A DNA stretch of 32,541 nt, from the IMG/VR virus record IMGVR_UViG_3300035698_015992, positions 1 through 32,541 of that record. The stretch is one strand, 5' to 3'. The notes beneath the pieces were generated by a model. It was not told where the DNA came from. It worked only from the letters and a program-made list of their open reading frames with translations, and did no database searches. The position numbers and the translations under genes are program-made. Of this stretch, positions 13,629-22,766 are shown one piece after another (within the stretch, counting starts at the first letter, position 1; every line of letters begins with the position of its first letter). This DNA is from a virus.

Positions 13629-14247
13629 GGTAAAGATCTCAACATCTAAAAAAGTAAACATAGCTCAGCTACTTGTTAAACCTATAACTGCTAAGTATAA
13701 AACTAGGGTAAATAAGATTGCTAGGGAAGAGAGCGACAGGCAAATAGGAGTTATGTTCCAGTGGATCGCTAACGAGATAAACAATACCTCCAAGGGCTAC
13801 TCAAACATTTTTAAAGTTGTGAGGAATCAATCAAGAGTCCCGAAGTGGACTCCTCTAACCCCTGAATGGATAAAGGTAAAGAGCAGAAAGAATTTTCCTG
13901 CCGCTGAAGGTGGCAACGATAGATTTTTTAGTGCTAAGGGAGACTTGGCCGCGAGTCTGGGGGCTATAGGACCACGTAGCGTTCTGGGAGTACTGGGCAA
14001 AGCTAAGGCTAGGGTAAGTGACAAAGATTCTAGTATCAAGGTGCAGATAGCCCCAAACTTATCAAAGAGATTATATTTGAATTATCTAGAAAACCAGTTA
14101 GGTGCGTTGCTGTCTAAAGAGGACTTAGTAAAGTTGAATTCCTCTTCAGCAAATTACCGACCTCTCATAGGTCCCACACTACGTTACTTTGTCTCTCAAA
14201 GAATACCTAGAGCAATATTTAATAAGTTGAAGAAGGAATTAAAGTAA
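13621..14247 (+). CDS. Tail completion protein, HK97 gp10 / lambda Z-like
   Basis: I start it at ATG 13621, overlapping the preceding gene by eight bases, with AGGGG about ten bases upstream; the TTG three bases earlier is not needed. The 208-residue basic protein contains the segment typical of this family: WTPLTPEWIKVKSRK, then RFFSAKGDLAASLG, here around residues 75-115. It has many K and R, as is usual for proteins at the head-tail joint that touch DNA. It ends with TAATG, so its stop overlaps the start of the tail terminator gene. Confidence 0.75.
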   Translation: MSKVKISTSKKVNIAQLLVKPITAKYKTRVNKIAREESDRQIGVMFQWIANEINNTSKGYSNIFKVVRNQSRVPKWTPLTPEWIKVKSRKNFPAAEGGNDRFFSAKGDLAASLGAIGPRSVLGVLGKAKARVSDKDSSIKVQIAPNLSKRLYLNYLENQLGALLSKEDLVKLNSSSANYRPLIGPTLRYFVSQRIPRAIFNKLKKELK

Positions 14248-14798
14248 TGCGAAATCATTATTATGATGTCATGACATCTTTACAACACTACCTCATCAGC
14301 TGGTCTAGAAGTAACCTATCGGATTTTTCAGGGATTACCTTCCCTCAAAATACCTCTCTAGTTACGTATAGGCAAGATCAAGATAGGTTATTTTCTTTCC
14401 GACAAAACAGCTGGCAGCAATTGCCTCATGATCATTATTATTTTGACTTTGATCAACACGCTGAAAAAGTGGGCTACCCAGATAACTCCTTCGTAGGATT
14501 GATGAACGTAGCTTGTGATGTCACTGACGGGTTCTTCAGGTTCGCAGCGATGATAGCAATATCAGTATCGGATAACACCACACTGGATAATCACCACCGT
14601 AAACTCGGCGAATTATTATCTGCTTTCTACCCTAAGCAAACTATCCCTATTCGGGACTTCACAAATAATCAGAGCTTAATAAATGCCAATGCTACAGTTG
14701 TTGATGCAGAACTTTTTCCAGTTTTGAAGTCTGAGGTTAGAACCCTTCAGAATATTGGTGTAAACATCATTTGTGACTTGCATACAAACATTTCTTAA
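14247..14798 (+). CDS. Tail terminator protein, lambda U-like
   Basis: The start codon overlaps the preceding stop (TAATG), showing translational coupling. The 183 residues have the alpha/beta makeup of tail terminators (YDVMTSLQHYLISWSRS at the N-terminus, a central HYYFDFDQ beta part, then LDNHHRKLGELLSAFY). It sits directly before the major tail protein, exactly as U precedes V in lambda. It would cap the tail tube and set its attachment to the head. Sequence similarity to U is weak, so order is the main support. Confidence 0.65.
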   Translation: MRNHYYDVMTSLQHYLISWSRSNLSDFSGITFPQNTSLVTYRQDQDRLFSFRQNSWQQLPHDHYYFDFDQHAEKVGYPDNSFVGLMNVACDVTDGFFRFAAMIAISVSDNTTLDNHHRKLGELLSAFYPKQTIPIRDFTNNQSLINANATVVDAELFPVLKSEVRTLQNIGVNIICDLHTNIS

Positions 14799-14835
14799 GT
14801 TAGTATAATATAAACATATAATCAGGAGACTACAA

Positions 14836-15636
14836 ATGGCAGGTGAAGCAAGAACCACTAATTTCATGGCGGGAAGTTTTACTGTCATGTTAGGAACAAG
14901 AGCTGAGACTCTATCATTAAACCCTGCAGCACACTCTATCGGATTAACCAAAGGTGTGTCTGTTTCCTCTGAAAGTACAGTAGAGGAATTAACCCAAGGT
15001 CTGCAAAATAGTGTCGTGGCATCGTTTAAGTCAGGTGCAAAAATAACACTGACGGCTGAGGTTTATGAGATCACTAAGAGAAACTTAGCTTTCGGATTAT
15101 CACAAGACGGAACTTTGTTCCCCAGTGTGCCTCCAGTGACTTATCCGTTGCAAGCCAACATTGCAGCTTTAGCTACGACATTGACGTTAGCTACGGATTT
15201 AACACCCCAGTTTGCGATTGGAGACTTTATTAGAATTGCAGGATTAAACGATCATGTATATATTTCTAGACTATCCGCAGCTCCGGTATTCGCATCAGGC
15301 AATACAACTTTGACCTTTATCGGTTCACCTGTTCCCGTAGCTATGCTCGCAGCAAACACTCGTATCGGTAAAGTAGTACCTATTCACTTAGGTTCAAACG
15401 AAGAGAGTCCGTTCTTTGCAGCTAAAATCGTTGGTGTTCTACAAAACAATCAGCAGTTCGTGATGACTTTCCCAAGTGTTCGTATTTTGACAGGCTTTAA
15501 TTTAACTCTAGCTTCAACCTTCGGACAGATGCCTTTTGAAATTACTCCTTATCCAGTATTGGACGATCACCCTCTTTTTGCAGACCCATATTTTCAATCT
15601 ATGCTTGCAAGAACTTCTCAAGGTATGCACTTTTAA
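14836..15636 (+). CDS. Major tail tube protein
   Basis: The 266-residue beta-rich protein begins MAGEARTTNFMAGSFTVMLG and shows the tube-protein pattern: repeated beta strands and a K-S-G-A-K-I-T-L-T-A-E-V strand around residues 65-77. Residues about 95-175 (YPLQANIAALATTLTLATDL onward) look like an inserted or additional beta domain. It has a strong AGGAG site. TATAAT at 14804-14809 lies just upstream, but no properly spaced -35 is seen, so a local promoter is uncertain. An intrinsic terminator follows, as expected for a gene needing high stoichiometry. Confidence 0.82.
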   Translation: MAGEARTTNFMAGSFTVMLGTRAETLSLNPAAHSIGLTKGVSVSSESTVEELTQGLQNSVVASFKSGAKITLTAEVYEITKRNLAFGLSQDGTLFPSVPPVTYPLQANIAALATTLTLATDLTPQFAIGDFIRIAGLNDHVYISRLSAAPVFASGNTTLTFIGSPVPVAMLAANTRIGKVVPIHLGSNEESPFFAAKIVGVLQNNQQFVMTFPSVRILTGFNLTLASTFGQMPFEITPYPVLDDHPLFADPYFQSMLARTSQGMHF

Positions 15637-15659
15637 ATTACCATCTATACCTCATACGG

Positions 15660-15688
15660 AAAAAGCCTCCACACTTGGAGGCTTTTTT
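15660..15688 (+). terminator. Intrinsic terminator after the major tail protein
   Basis: AAAAAGCCTCCA (15660-15671) pairs perfectly with TGGAGGCTTTTT (15676-15687) around loop CACT, with six T at 15683-15688. It is a textbook rho-independent terminator, and its A-rich left side makes it usable in both directions. Downstream tail genes must rely on read-through or on a promoter I cannot clearly see. Confidence 0.93.
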
Positions 15689-15752
15689 CTTTACAAACTT
15701 CTACTACTATGTAATTATTGCATAACAATAACATACAACTTTAGGATTTCAA

Positions 15753-16259
15753 ATGTCTACATCTGTAAAAAAAGCTACCCCTACCGAGAAAAAGTCTGTT
15801 TCGCTTCAAACTAGAGACTTCACATTCTTTCTAAACACTAAGGCAGTAGATGCTGAGGGTGTAGAAACTTCAGATAAGCTAAAAGTGTTCATGAGCTTTG
15901 GTAAGGTATCTAGGTTGGCTAGTATATTTAATGACTTAGGAGACGCTGTTAACTCTGCAAACAACCCAGCATTTTTAAACACGCTTGCCTTAGAAGCTAT
16001 CCTTAAAGTGGACCTACTAACAGGCGAGGTCGCAGACATTGATAAGCAATTTGCTTATGAGATTCTAGAGGGGCTGTCTGTAGAGGATGGCGGGGAATTT
16101 GCCAACTGGGTTATGGGACACGTAATTGATTTTTTGTTAGATATTCAACAAAAACAAATGACGATGGTGGAGCGCAAGAAGGACGTAATGCAAACCTTAA
16201 TGGATCAAGCGACAAGCTTGAAGGTCCCAGCGTCCTTAACCGATGGCACAGAGATCTAG
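15753..16259 (+). CDS. Tail assembly chaperone, lambda G-like
   Basis: The 168-residue protein lies between the major tail protein and the tape measure, the constant site of the G/T chaperones. After a polar N-terminus (MSTSVKKATPTEKK) it has a beta segment (SVSLQTRDFTFFLNTK) and a helical body. It starts with AGGA upstream. In the -1 frame an open stretch from 16130 to 16513 overlaps its 3' end, so ribosomes that slip would make a longer G-T fusion. The chaperone coats the tape measure during tail assembly and is not kept in the virion. Confidence 0.82.
   Translation: MSTSVKKATPTEKKSVSLQTRDFTFFLNTKAVDAEGVETSDKLKVFMSFGKVSRLASIFNDLGDAVNSANNPAFLNTLALEAILKVDLLTGEVADIDKQFAYEILEGLSVEDGGEFANWVMGHVIDFLLDIQQKQMTMVERKKDVMQTLMDQATSLKVPASLTDGTEI
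16130..16136 (+). promoter_or_regulatory. Candidate -1 slippery heptamer T TTT TTG
   Basis: In the G frame the codons are TTT (16131) and TTG (16134), preceded by T, which fits X XXY YYZ with two T-decoding slips. It lies at the very first position where the -1 frame is open. No other heptamer of this type is seen in the 16130-16259 overlap. I do not see an obvious downstream stimulatory hairpin. Confidence 0.55.
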
Positions 16260-16513
16260 GCTTTGAAGAAGCTTGTTGTTTAGCCTTCAATAAGGTTCCT
16301 TCTGAATTGACTTTAGATGTGTTCTGGAGATATACTGTGTTAGATGTTGATACAAAAGTTTCCATGTACATTCAAAAAGAAGAGATTTTAGTTATGCAGA
16401 ATTATGAAAGCTTACTGTTAGCGGCTTCCGCCATATTTGCTAAGCCTAATAAGAATAACTCTGCTAATCAGATAACTTCTGTAAGCGACTTTCATAAGGT
16501 CATGGGCGGCTAA
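16130..16513 (+). CDS. Chaperone T-like extension, read by -1 frameshift from G
   Basis: This frame opens right after a TGA at 16127-16129 and has no ATG or ribosome site in its first part, so it is not an independent gene. If slippage happens at 16130-16136, the fusion is 128 residues of G plus 125 from this frame, 253 in all; lambda G-T is about 279. The conserved-looking part starts near 16240 (RWHRDLGFEEACCLAF, then LTLDVFWRYTVLD). It ends 22 bases before the tape measure start. T domains recruit the tail tube protein to the tape measure complex. Confidence 0.75.
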   Translation, partial: FFVRYSTKTNDDGGAQEGRNANLNGSSDKLEGPSVLNRWHRDLGFEEACCLAFNKVPSELTLDVFWRYTVLDVDTKVSMYIQKEEILVMQNYESLLLAASAIFAKPNKNNSANQITSVSDFHKVMGG

Positions 16514-16535
16514 TAATTTCACTGTGGAATAGACA

Positions 16536-19500
16536 ATGGTTGAGCAAGTAGATGGAATTATTAATATTGATGCAGACCTCAGTAAGGGTCAGAAGCAGTT
16601 TGACAGGTTCAAGGAGACTATTGACGATGTCTTAGGCAGCCTTAAAAAGGTAGAGAAGACCATAAAGGATATAGGGAAGAACCCGCTCAGCATCATTAGT
16701 GAGGCAGATGTTAAACTGATAACTAAGACCCGTCAGAGAACAAAAGCTCGGCAAGATCAGGACTTGGGAGTACCTGCTAGATTACGGGAAAGTGAGAGAC
16801 AACTTAGCTCAAGAAGATTGAGAGCTGAACCTGAGAATATAGTTGCTGGGGCTTTAAAAGAGAGAGAAGCCTCTACGAGAAAAGTTGCAGATCTAGGTAG
16901 AGAAATTTCCAAGACGCAGCGTACGGAATTAAATCTACGCAAGTTGACTAATAAGGAACAGCTACTAGCTACCGACATTGGGCGTAAAGTGCTTGCGGGA
17001 AAGGGCTTAGAAAATAAAGAGCTTCAGGAATCTTTAAAGCTTCACAAAGAAGTTACCGAGCAGATAAACGCGGCACTTGCTGCTCAAAAGCTTTTTGATA
17101 AATCTCAGATTGCAGCTAATAGAGTTATAAAGCAGCGAGTCAATCAGAATATTAGACGTCCTGAAAGCCTTGACCAAGATGGCTTAATAGCTATCACCAA
17201 AAAGAAGGGCTTAGATCCAGAGCAGAGAGTTGCGACACTTGATAAGATAAATGCTTTCAATGAGAAGGAAAGATCCGCAGAGCTTAAAAAAACCGCTGCA
17301 ATTGAATTGCAAGCTAGTAAAGAAAAAGCTGCCGCTGAGAAAGAGAGAGAAGTACAAGCTACGGCATTGGAGAACAGAAGGGAACAGGCTAGAGTAGCTA
17401 TTAACGCTTCAAAGGCTAGAATTAGGAAGGACGATGAGGCACAAGTTTTAGCACAAGCTAAAAGAGTATCTGAGGCTCAAGTAGCTATCAGCAAGGCAAA
17501 AGCTACAGCTGAGAAGGAAGCTACACAAACTGCGAAGGATAGACTAAAAGCTGGCAAGCAGTTACTTGAAAGCACTGGAGGTTTAACTAGAAACTTACAG
17601 GCCTACTCTAAACTTCAAACCTTGCAAAAGAAACAAGATGAAGATCTAGTAAGACTCGGCAAGTTGAAAGAATCCTCCTTAGGTAAGCAGAACTTTACGC
17701 TACAAAAACAACTCGCATTGGTGGGCCAACAACAAGCTCAGATAAATAGATTAAACTCTCAACTAGCTCAAGGCGGCGGGGGGGGAGGCGGTGGTGGCGT
17801 AGGTGGCAGATTAGAGGGGCTGTTCGCTGATGGTGGAGCGAGACTATTTAAAACTCAAGTGCTACTTAGATTCAACAACGCTCTTCAAAATCTAGCTCTT
17901 CAAGGGTTTCAAGGATCTCTTAGGTTTATCGCTGACTATGACGAAGCTCTAAAAAATGTTCAGGCAATATCTCTGAGCAGCGAAAAAAGTATCACATCAC
18001 TATCTGAAGTGTTCCAAAAAGTCGGTAGCACTACTAAGTTTAGTTCTCTAGAAGTTGCTCAAGCAGCAGTCACTCTTGCACAAGCTGGATTCTCTGTAGA
18101 TCAAATTAAAAGTTCAATTGGGGCTATCGCTGAACTAGCCACAGCAAGTGGTACGGATTTCGCAGCGGCAACAGATATTGCGACAACCGTTCTAACAGTG
18201 TTCCAATTGGAAGCCTCCCAAATGGGAACCGTTGCTAACGTGATGGTGAAAGCTTTAAATGATTCTAAACTATCACTGGATCAAATAAGTTTAGCTTTAC
18301 AGTACGCAGGTAACATTGCCGCAGATTCTAACATCTCATTCACAGAACTTGTAGCGTCTTTCGGAACATTAGCTGACGCAGGTATTCGTTCAGGTTCCAC
18401 AATCGGAACAGGAATATCACAACTCATAAATGATTTGAGAGTTCCCTCTGCAAAGTTAACTGAAGAAATTACTCGCTTAGGCTTAGGGTTCGCTGACGTT
18501 AGTATTGAAACTTTAGGCCTTACTAAGGTAATTGAAAACTTGAGGGAGGCAGGATTTACCACAGCTTCAGCCTTAGAATTTTTAGAGCTTCGCTCAGCTA
18601 GAGCTTTTTCAGGACTTGCAAACGGCACTACAAAGACAAAAGAATTAGCGTTGGCTTTGATAGGTACAGACGATGCCGCACAAGCTGCGCGGATACAAAT
18701 GGAGGCTTTTAACAACATCGTAAAAAATCTTGTAGCCACATTCCAGAATCTCGTTCAACTTTCTTTGTCTCCCTATCTAGAAATGACTAAAGAATTACTT
18801 ATTAGCACTACTGAATTTGTCAATTATTTAACTCAGTTCTCGGATCAAATAGGATTTGTGGTTGCAGGAATTACCGCGCTACTAGGTTTAAGGATCATAG
18901 CTTGGACTGCACAACTTCTGAGAGGATTATTAGGAATAAGCAAGGCTGCAACTGTACTAAGGCTAGGATTTACATTAATGGGTTCAGGTTTCCTCGCATT
19001 AATAGCCACGCCTGTTGGAGCTTTTTTCACAGCTATAGCTGCGGCAATAGGCGCAGCAACATTTGCCCTAAGCGATTACAATGAAGCATTAGATGATGCT
19101 TCTCAATTTGAGGGGAAAATTCTAAATCTGCAAAATGAGCGTAAAGAGGTATTAGAAAATCAAAACACTAGTAACAGTAAGCGGGATCAGTTTATAGCTA
19201 TTCAATCGGATTTAATACAGAGAAAATCTGTATTAAAGGACGGTTCTCCAGAGTTAGCGCAATTTATAAAGACCTTGAACCTAACAGGATCTACAGAGAA
19301 GGACTTTAGAAAACTACCGAATAACGCTAGCTATGAACAAACCATGGCAAGAGTTACGGAGAATATAGATAAAAATTCTGAAAAATCTTTGAAGCTGGAT
19401 ATAGAGATTGCAAAAAATAGTGAGAGACAGATACTGACTTCTCAAGAGGTGGCTGACAATTTAAACTCTAACCTTATTAAGGGTTTTAACGAAGTTTCTC

Positions 19501-21893
19501 GGAACACTTTCGGACCGATAAAAACTGAGGGCATCTTAGGATTTTTTAAAAGTATAGTTACCCAAAGGGGTGTAAAAGATCAGTTCGCAAATACCTTCCC
19601 TAACGAGGAACGTTTAAGTGATTCCGAAGCATTACAATCTCAAGTTTTACAGAGTCTCATTCAAACCTTGAAAGGCTTTACTGAAGAAGAAGCGGCTTCT
19701 AGATCCTTTGACGCTTTGAATCTAATCCGAGGGGGCGTACCCGTCCCAGAGGCTCTTGGGTTTAAAGATCTATCTTCCGTCCTAGAAAACTTGCGGATAC
19801 AAATAGACACTGGAAAAGCAGGAGCTATTGGGGACAAGGAAACTCAAGAAGCATTTATAGCTAATCTAGAACGTCTTAATGTTAGTCAACAAAATCAACA
19901 AAAACAAGTGGATAAAGCGCTTGGCTTAGCAAAGGATGCAAAGGTTAGGGAAGATAGAGCCAGAGGAGGTCTCACAGCTCTGGATCCCACTAGTCCTGAA
20001 GCGCAAACAGCTAAGGCAGTATTTGATCAGTTAACTAATAGTCTAGATACGCTGACTAAAGCTGTTGCTAGTCCTGAGCTTCAAAAGAGCTTACCTAACA
20101 CACGGTTTGATTTAGGGGATGGTAACATTGGAGAGTTCCCAACTAAACGAGAAGATTCTAGCGATGAGTCTGTAAAGTTTCAAGCAGAGGCGATTTCAAA
20201 GGCATTTAAATTTGCATTAGATAACGCCAGTCAGTTTCTTAAAGAGGGGGAGGTTAAATTTTCAACGTCTCAAGTGTCAGGGCTAGATAAAACTATAGAG
20301 CTTGCGGCTATAGCCTTAAAGAATTTTAATGCCTTGACCTTGGAAGCGGATGATGTATCTAGAAACTTAGAATTAGATAGCTTAAATGTACAACTATCTG
20401 AACTTAAAAAAAATATAACTAGAAGAGACCAAGGGGTTTCTAGTGCAGAAAGTAACGAGCTGGCGGAAATACTTAACCGTCGGAGCGAACTTTTGTTTGA
20501 GACATTTAAAAAGGAGTTTGAACCTAACGCTTTTGCGCTTCAAAGAGATCCGAGGTTGAGCCCTCAAGAAGCTACAGATAAAATTGCATCAGTAGAGGCT
20601 CAAAAGGGATTAGATCTACAGCGGGAAGCCCTAGCAGAGTATGATTCAATTCTTTTAGATCAAGCTGAGAAGGCTAAGCAATTTGATGCGATAGTTATCA
20701 ATCCTTTAGAGCAAGCATTTATTGATTTCACGAAGTCTGTTAATAATATTAATCAGGTTTTTGAGGATGAGGTTTTAGCGGCAAGACAAAATGTAGATAA
20801 TCTAGATAGAGTATTACAGACCTTTGCAGCACCACAAAATAGAGGTAAGGTTTCTCAAGATCAAATTGACATTGCTCAAAGAGCAAAAGATAACGCAGAG
20901 GTTACGAATTTTGCGGCTATTGAAATTACTCCTAGAGTGAATAAGGCTAGAGCTCTCCAAAAAGCACAAGATGATTTAAAGACTCAAAGAGATGCTAGTC
21001 AGGAAAGTCTTGCAGGATTAGGGGAAAGACTGAGCGGGGCTACAACCAATCGTGAGAAGAGAGATTTAAGTCGTCAGGGTAATCAGATACAGCAAGACCT
21101 TAGACAGTTTGATGAAAAGATTTTAGCTAGCAGGGACGAGTTGAGAACCCTCTTCAGAGAGATTGCAGAACTAAACAAACAAGCATTGGCAATTGGAGGA
21201 GAAATAGTTCCTCAAACAGCTGGAGAGGCTGTTGAGACGTTTATACAGAATAAGGAAGCTCAAGTAACTGAGCTACGCACCTTAGGAGTCTCGGTCAGCG
21301 ATGCCTTAAACGAGGCATTTAACTCCACTCAATCTGCCTTCGGAGATACGGTCTTTGGATTCGTGACAGGTACGGAAACGATTGGAGCCTCCTTCCGGAA
21401 TATGACGACATCTGTACTAAGTAACCTAACTGAGATTGCTTCTCAAAGAGTTTCAGAGGGAATATTTTCCTCTCTGTTTGACTCTGGAGGCGGGGCAGCT
21501 GGGAGCTCAGTAGCCGGAGAGGGCTTCTCGTTTTTGAGAAAGGCTATAGGGTTCGCCTCTGGAGGTCCAGTTAGAGGCGGCAGACCTAACAGAGATTCTG
21601 TTCCGGCTATGCTTATGCCCGGAGAATATGTTGTTAACAAAAAAGCAGTTGACACTATTGGAGTTGAGGCGTTAGAGAGAATCAATAGAGGAGCAGCAGC
21701 TGGAAATGCTAGATCCTCAAATTTAGGTAGCCCAAGCTCTAGTAGTTCAGGTTCCAACGGACTCGTTAATGTTTACGTAGTATCACCAGACGCTGCTCCA
21801 CCAATTGGTCCTAGTGACGTTATCGCAATCATATCTGATAACATTGCTAGAGGTGGGAGTATAAGACAACTCATTAAACAGGTAGCGATTTAG
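16536..21893 (+). CDS. Tail tape measure protein
   Basis: At 1785 residues it sets tail length; at about 0.15 nm per residue this predicts a tail near 270 nm before any processing. Residues 20-410 are a long charged coiled coil. A glycine run (about 413-425) forms a hinge, followed by a TP901-type tape measure core (about 430-700: DYDEALKNVQAISLSSEKSI, STTKFSSLEVAQAAVTLAQA). Three hydrophobic segments lie at about 770-850. The C-terminus (GFASGGPVRGGRPNRDSVPA, MLMPGEYVVNKKAVDTIG) matches the lambda H-type C-terminal region, which is normally cleaved. It ends directly on the start codon of the M-like gene. Confidence 0.96.
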   Translation: MVEQVDGIINIDADLSKGQKQFDRFKETIDDVLGSLKKVEKTIKDIGKNPLSIISEADVKLITKTRQRTKARQDQDLGVPARLRESERQLSSRRLRAEPENIVAGALKEREASTRKVADLGREISKTQRTELNLRKLTNKEQLLATDIGRKVLAGKGLENKELQESLKLHKEVTEQINAALAAQKLFDKSQIAANRVIKQRVNQNIRRPESLDQDGLIAITKKKGLDPEQRVATLDKINAFNEKERSAELKKTAAIELQASKEKAAAEKEREVQATALENRREQARVAINASKARIRKDDEAQVLAQAKRVSEAQVAISKAKATAEKEATQTAKDRLKAGKQLLESTGGLTRNLQAYSKLQTLQKKQDEDLVRLGKLKESSLGKQNFTLQKQLALVGQQQAQINRLNSQLAQGGGGGGGGGVGGRLEGLFADGGARLFKTQVLLRFNNALQNLALQGFQGSLRFIADYDEALKNVQAISLSSEKSITSLSEVFQKVGSTTKFSSLEVAQAAVTLAQAGFSVDQIKSSIGAIAELATASGTDFAAATDIATTVLTVFQLEASQMGTVANVMVKALNDSKLSLDQISLALQYAGNIAADSNISFTELVASFGTLADAGIRSGSTIGTGISQLINDLRVPSAKLTEEITRLGLGFADVSIETLGLTKVIENLREAGFTTASALEFLELRSARAFSGLANGTTKTKELALALIGTDDAAQAARIQMEAFNNIVKNLVATFQNLVQLSLSPYLEMTKELLISTTEFVNYLTQFSDQIGFVVAGITALLGLRIIAWTAQLLRGLLGISKAATVLRLGFTLMGSGFLALIATPVGAFFTAIAAAIGAATFALSDYNEALDDASQFEGKILNLQNERKEVLENQNTSNSKRDQFIAIQSDLIQRKSVLKDGSPELAQFIKTLNLTGSTEKDFRKLPNNASYEQTMARVTENIDKNSEKSLKLDIEIAKNSERQILTSQEVADNLNSNLIKGFNEVSRNTFGPIKTEGILGFFKSIVTQRGVKDQFANTFPNEERLSDSEALQSQVLQSLIQTLKGFTEEEAASRSFDALNLIRGGVPVPEALGFKDLSSVLENLRIQIDTGKAGAIGDKETQEAFIANLERLNVSQQNQQKQVDKALGLAKDAKVREDRARGGLTALDPTSPEAQTAKAVFDQLTNSLDTLTKAVASPELQKSLPNTRFDLGDGNIGEFPTKREDSSDESVKFQAEAISKAFKFALDNASQFLKEGEVKFSTSQVSGLDKTIELAAIALKNFNALTLEADDVSRNLELDSLNVQLSELKKNITRRDQGVSSAESNELAEILNRRSELLFETFKKEFEPNAFALQRDPRLSPQEATDKIASVEAQKGLDLQREALAEYDSILLDQAEKAKQFDAIVINPLEQAFIDFTKSVNNINQVFEDEVLAARQNVDNLDRVLQTFAAPQNRGKVSQDQIDIAQRAKDNAEVTNFAAIEITPRVNKARALQKAQDDLKTQRDASQESLAGLGERLSGATTNREKRDLSRQGNQIQQDLRQFDEKILASRDELRTLFREIAELNKQALAIGGEIVPQTAGEAVETFIQNKEAQVTELRTLGVSVSDALNEAFNSTQSAFGDTVFGFVTGTETIGASFRNMTTSVLSNLTEIASQRVSEGIFSSLFDSGGGAAGSSVAGEGFSFLRKAIGFASGGPVRGGRPNRDSVPAMLMPGEYVVNKKAVDTIGVEALERINRGAAAGNARSSNLGSPSSSSSGSNGLVNVYVVSPDAAPPIGPSDVIAIISDNIARGGSIRQLIKQVAI
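17778..17785 (+). repeat. G8 homopolymer in the tape measure glycine hinge
   Basis: Eight consecutive G lie within a run of glycine codons. Such a tract is prone to slippage in replication or transcription; a one-base change would truncate the tape measure near residue 415. Confidence 0.85.
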
Positions 21894-22277
21894 ATGCAAA
21901 CTTTTAACTTTCCAATGCACACTATAGAGAAGGTCTACCCACAAACTGGTGTGGGGGTTAAGTTCGGGAACTCGTACGAGTTTAGAAGTCCCTCACCTGC
22001 TCCAGATCAGATTGAGTATCGTCTATCTCTTCAAGGGATGCAGTATTATAGAAACGTTGGTGGAGTGTATGACCGAGCAATTAACCCCACCCGCAACATT
22101 CTACGCTTAGAAGATTTTTACTTATTTCACAAACTACATGCCAGCTTCTTGTTTGTTCACGCGGTGGACGGAACTGTCACTGTAAGATTTAAAAATCCTT
22201 TGATTATTCCTACAGCCTACCGAACTGGTATGGGGCAATTGCCACCTTTTGAAATACTTTTAACTTCTCAACCTTAG
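21894..22277 (+). CDS. Minor tail protein, lambda M-like
   Basis: The ATG follows the tape measure stop with no gap. The 127-residue, mainly beta protein contains YRLSLQGMQYYRN and ILRLEDFYLFHKLHASFLF, in line with the M/distal-tail family, whose members form the ring at the end of the tube. Order (H, M, L, K, I, J) is that of lambda. It has no cysteine. Confidence 0.78.
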   Translation: MQTFNFPMHTIEKVYPQTGVGVKFGNSYEFRSPSPAPDQIEYRLSLQGMQYYRNVGGVYDRAINPTRNILRLEDFYLFHKLHASFLFVHAVDGTVTVRFKNPLIIPTAYRTGMGQLPPFEILLTSQP

Positions 22278-22286
22278 GGCTTAAAG

Positions 22287-22766
22287 ATGTCAACTAATGC
22301 TCAACACAACATTGATAGGGTGAAACTAACATCTGAAGCAATAGTAGAATTATTTAGGCTAGAGCTTATCGGAGGAGGAACAATTTTCCTTAAGAATGAC
22401 AACACGGTAACTTGGCAAGGTCACACGTGGGAAGGTTTAGCTCTAAACGTTACAGGATATTCCAACAACTCGGATCAGGAACTTTCCAGACCTACGCTCT
22501 CTATTGCCAACCCTGAGGGAATCTTGTCTCAGTATATTATATCTGGAGCGATGGAGAAGGCGATCGTAAAACGTATCCGAGTTCTCAAGAGCAACTTGGA
22601 TAGTAATCTAAATATTTTTGAGCAGCACTCTTGGTATATCAGTAGGGTCATAGTTATAAACAAGGCTGTGATTAGTTTTGAATTACGAAACCCTGTAGAT
22701 GGTCCTCAATTCCAATTGCCCCCTAGAAAGTTTCTTCCACCTGAATACCCTGCGGTAAGATTATGA
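22287..22766 (+). CDS. Minor tail protein, lambda L-like, lacking the C-terminal cysteine region
   Basis: The core shows the L-family pattern: VELFRLELIGGGTIFLKNDN, then WQGHTWEGLALNVTGYSNN, then SRPTLSIANPEG. It is 159 residues, while lambda L is about 232 and carries a C-terminal iron-sulfur domain. Here there is no cysteine at all, and the protein stops after RKFLPPEYPAVRL, about where the metal-binding part would begin. It ends in ATGA shared with the next start, so the two are coupled. It would join the tail-tip hub. Confidence 0.82.
   Translation: MSTNAQHNIDRVKLTSEAIVELFRLELIGGGTIFLKNDNTVTWQGHTWEGLALNVTGYSNNSDQELSRPTLSIANPEGILSQYIISGAMEKAIVKRIRVLKSNLDSNLNIFEQHSWYISRVIVINKAVISFELRNPVDGPQFQLPPRKFLPPEYPAVRL

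Noticed and set aside
14804-14809. Promoter before the major tail gene
   Set aside because: The TATAAT is perfect, but the nearest -35-like TTGCAT is 20 bases away, too far for a confident call.
15536-15814. 92-codon plus-strand frame across the terminator
   Set aside because: It reads through the end of the major tail gene and the intrinsic terminator in another frame, with no ribosome site.
18281-18739. 152-codon minus-strand frame in the tape measure gene
   Set aside because: Antisense shadow of the alanine/serine-rich tape measure core; no ribosome site or promoter.
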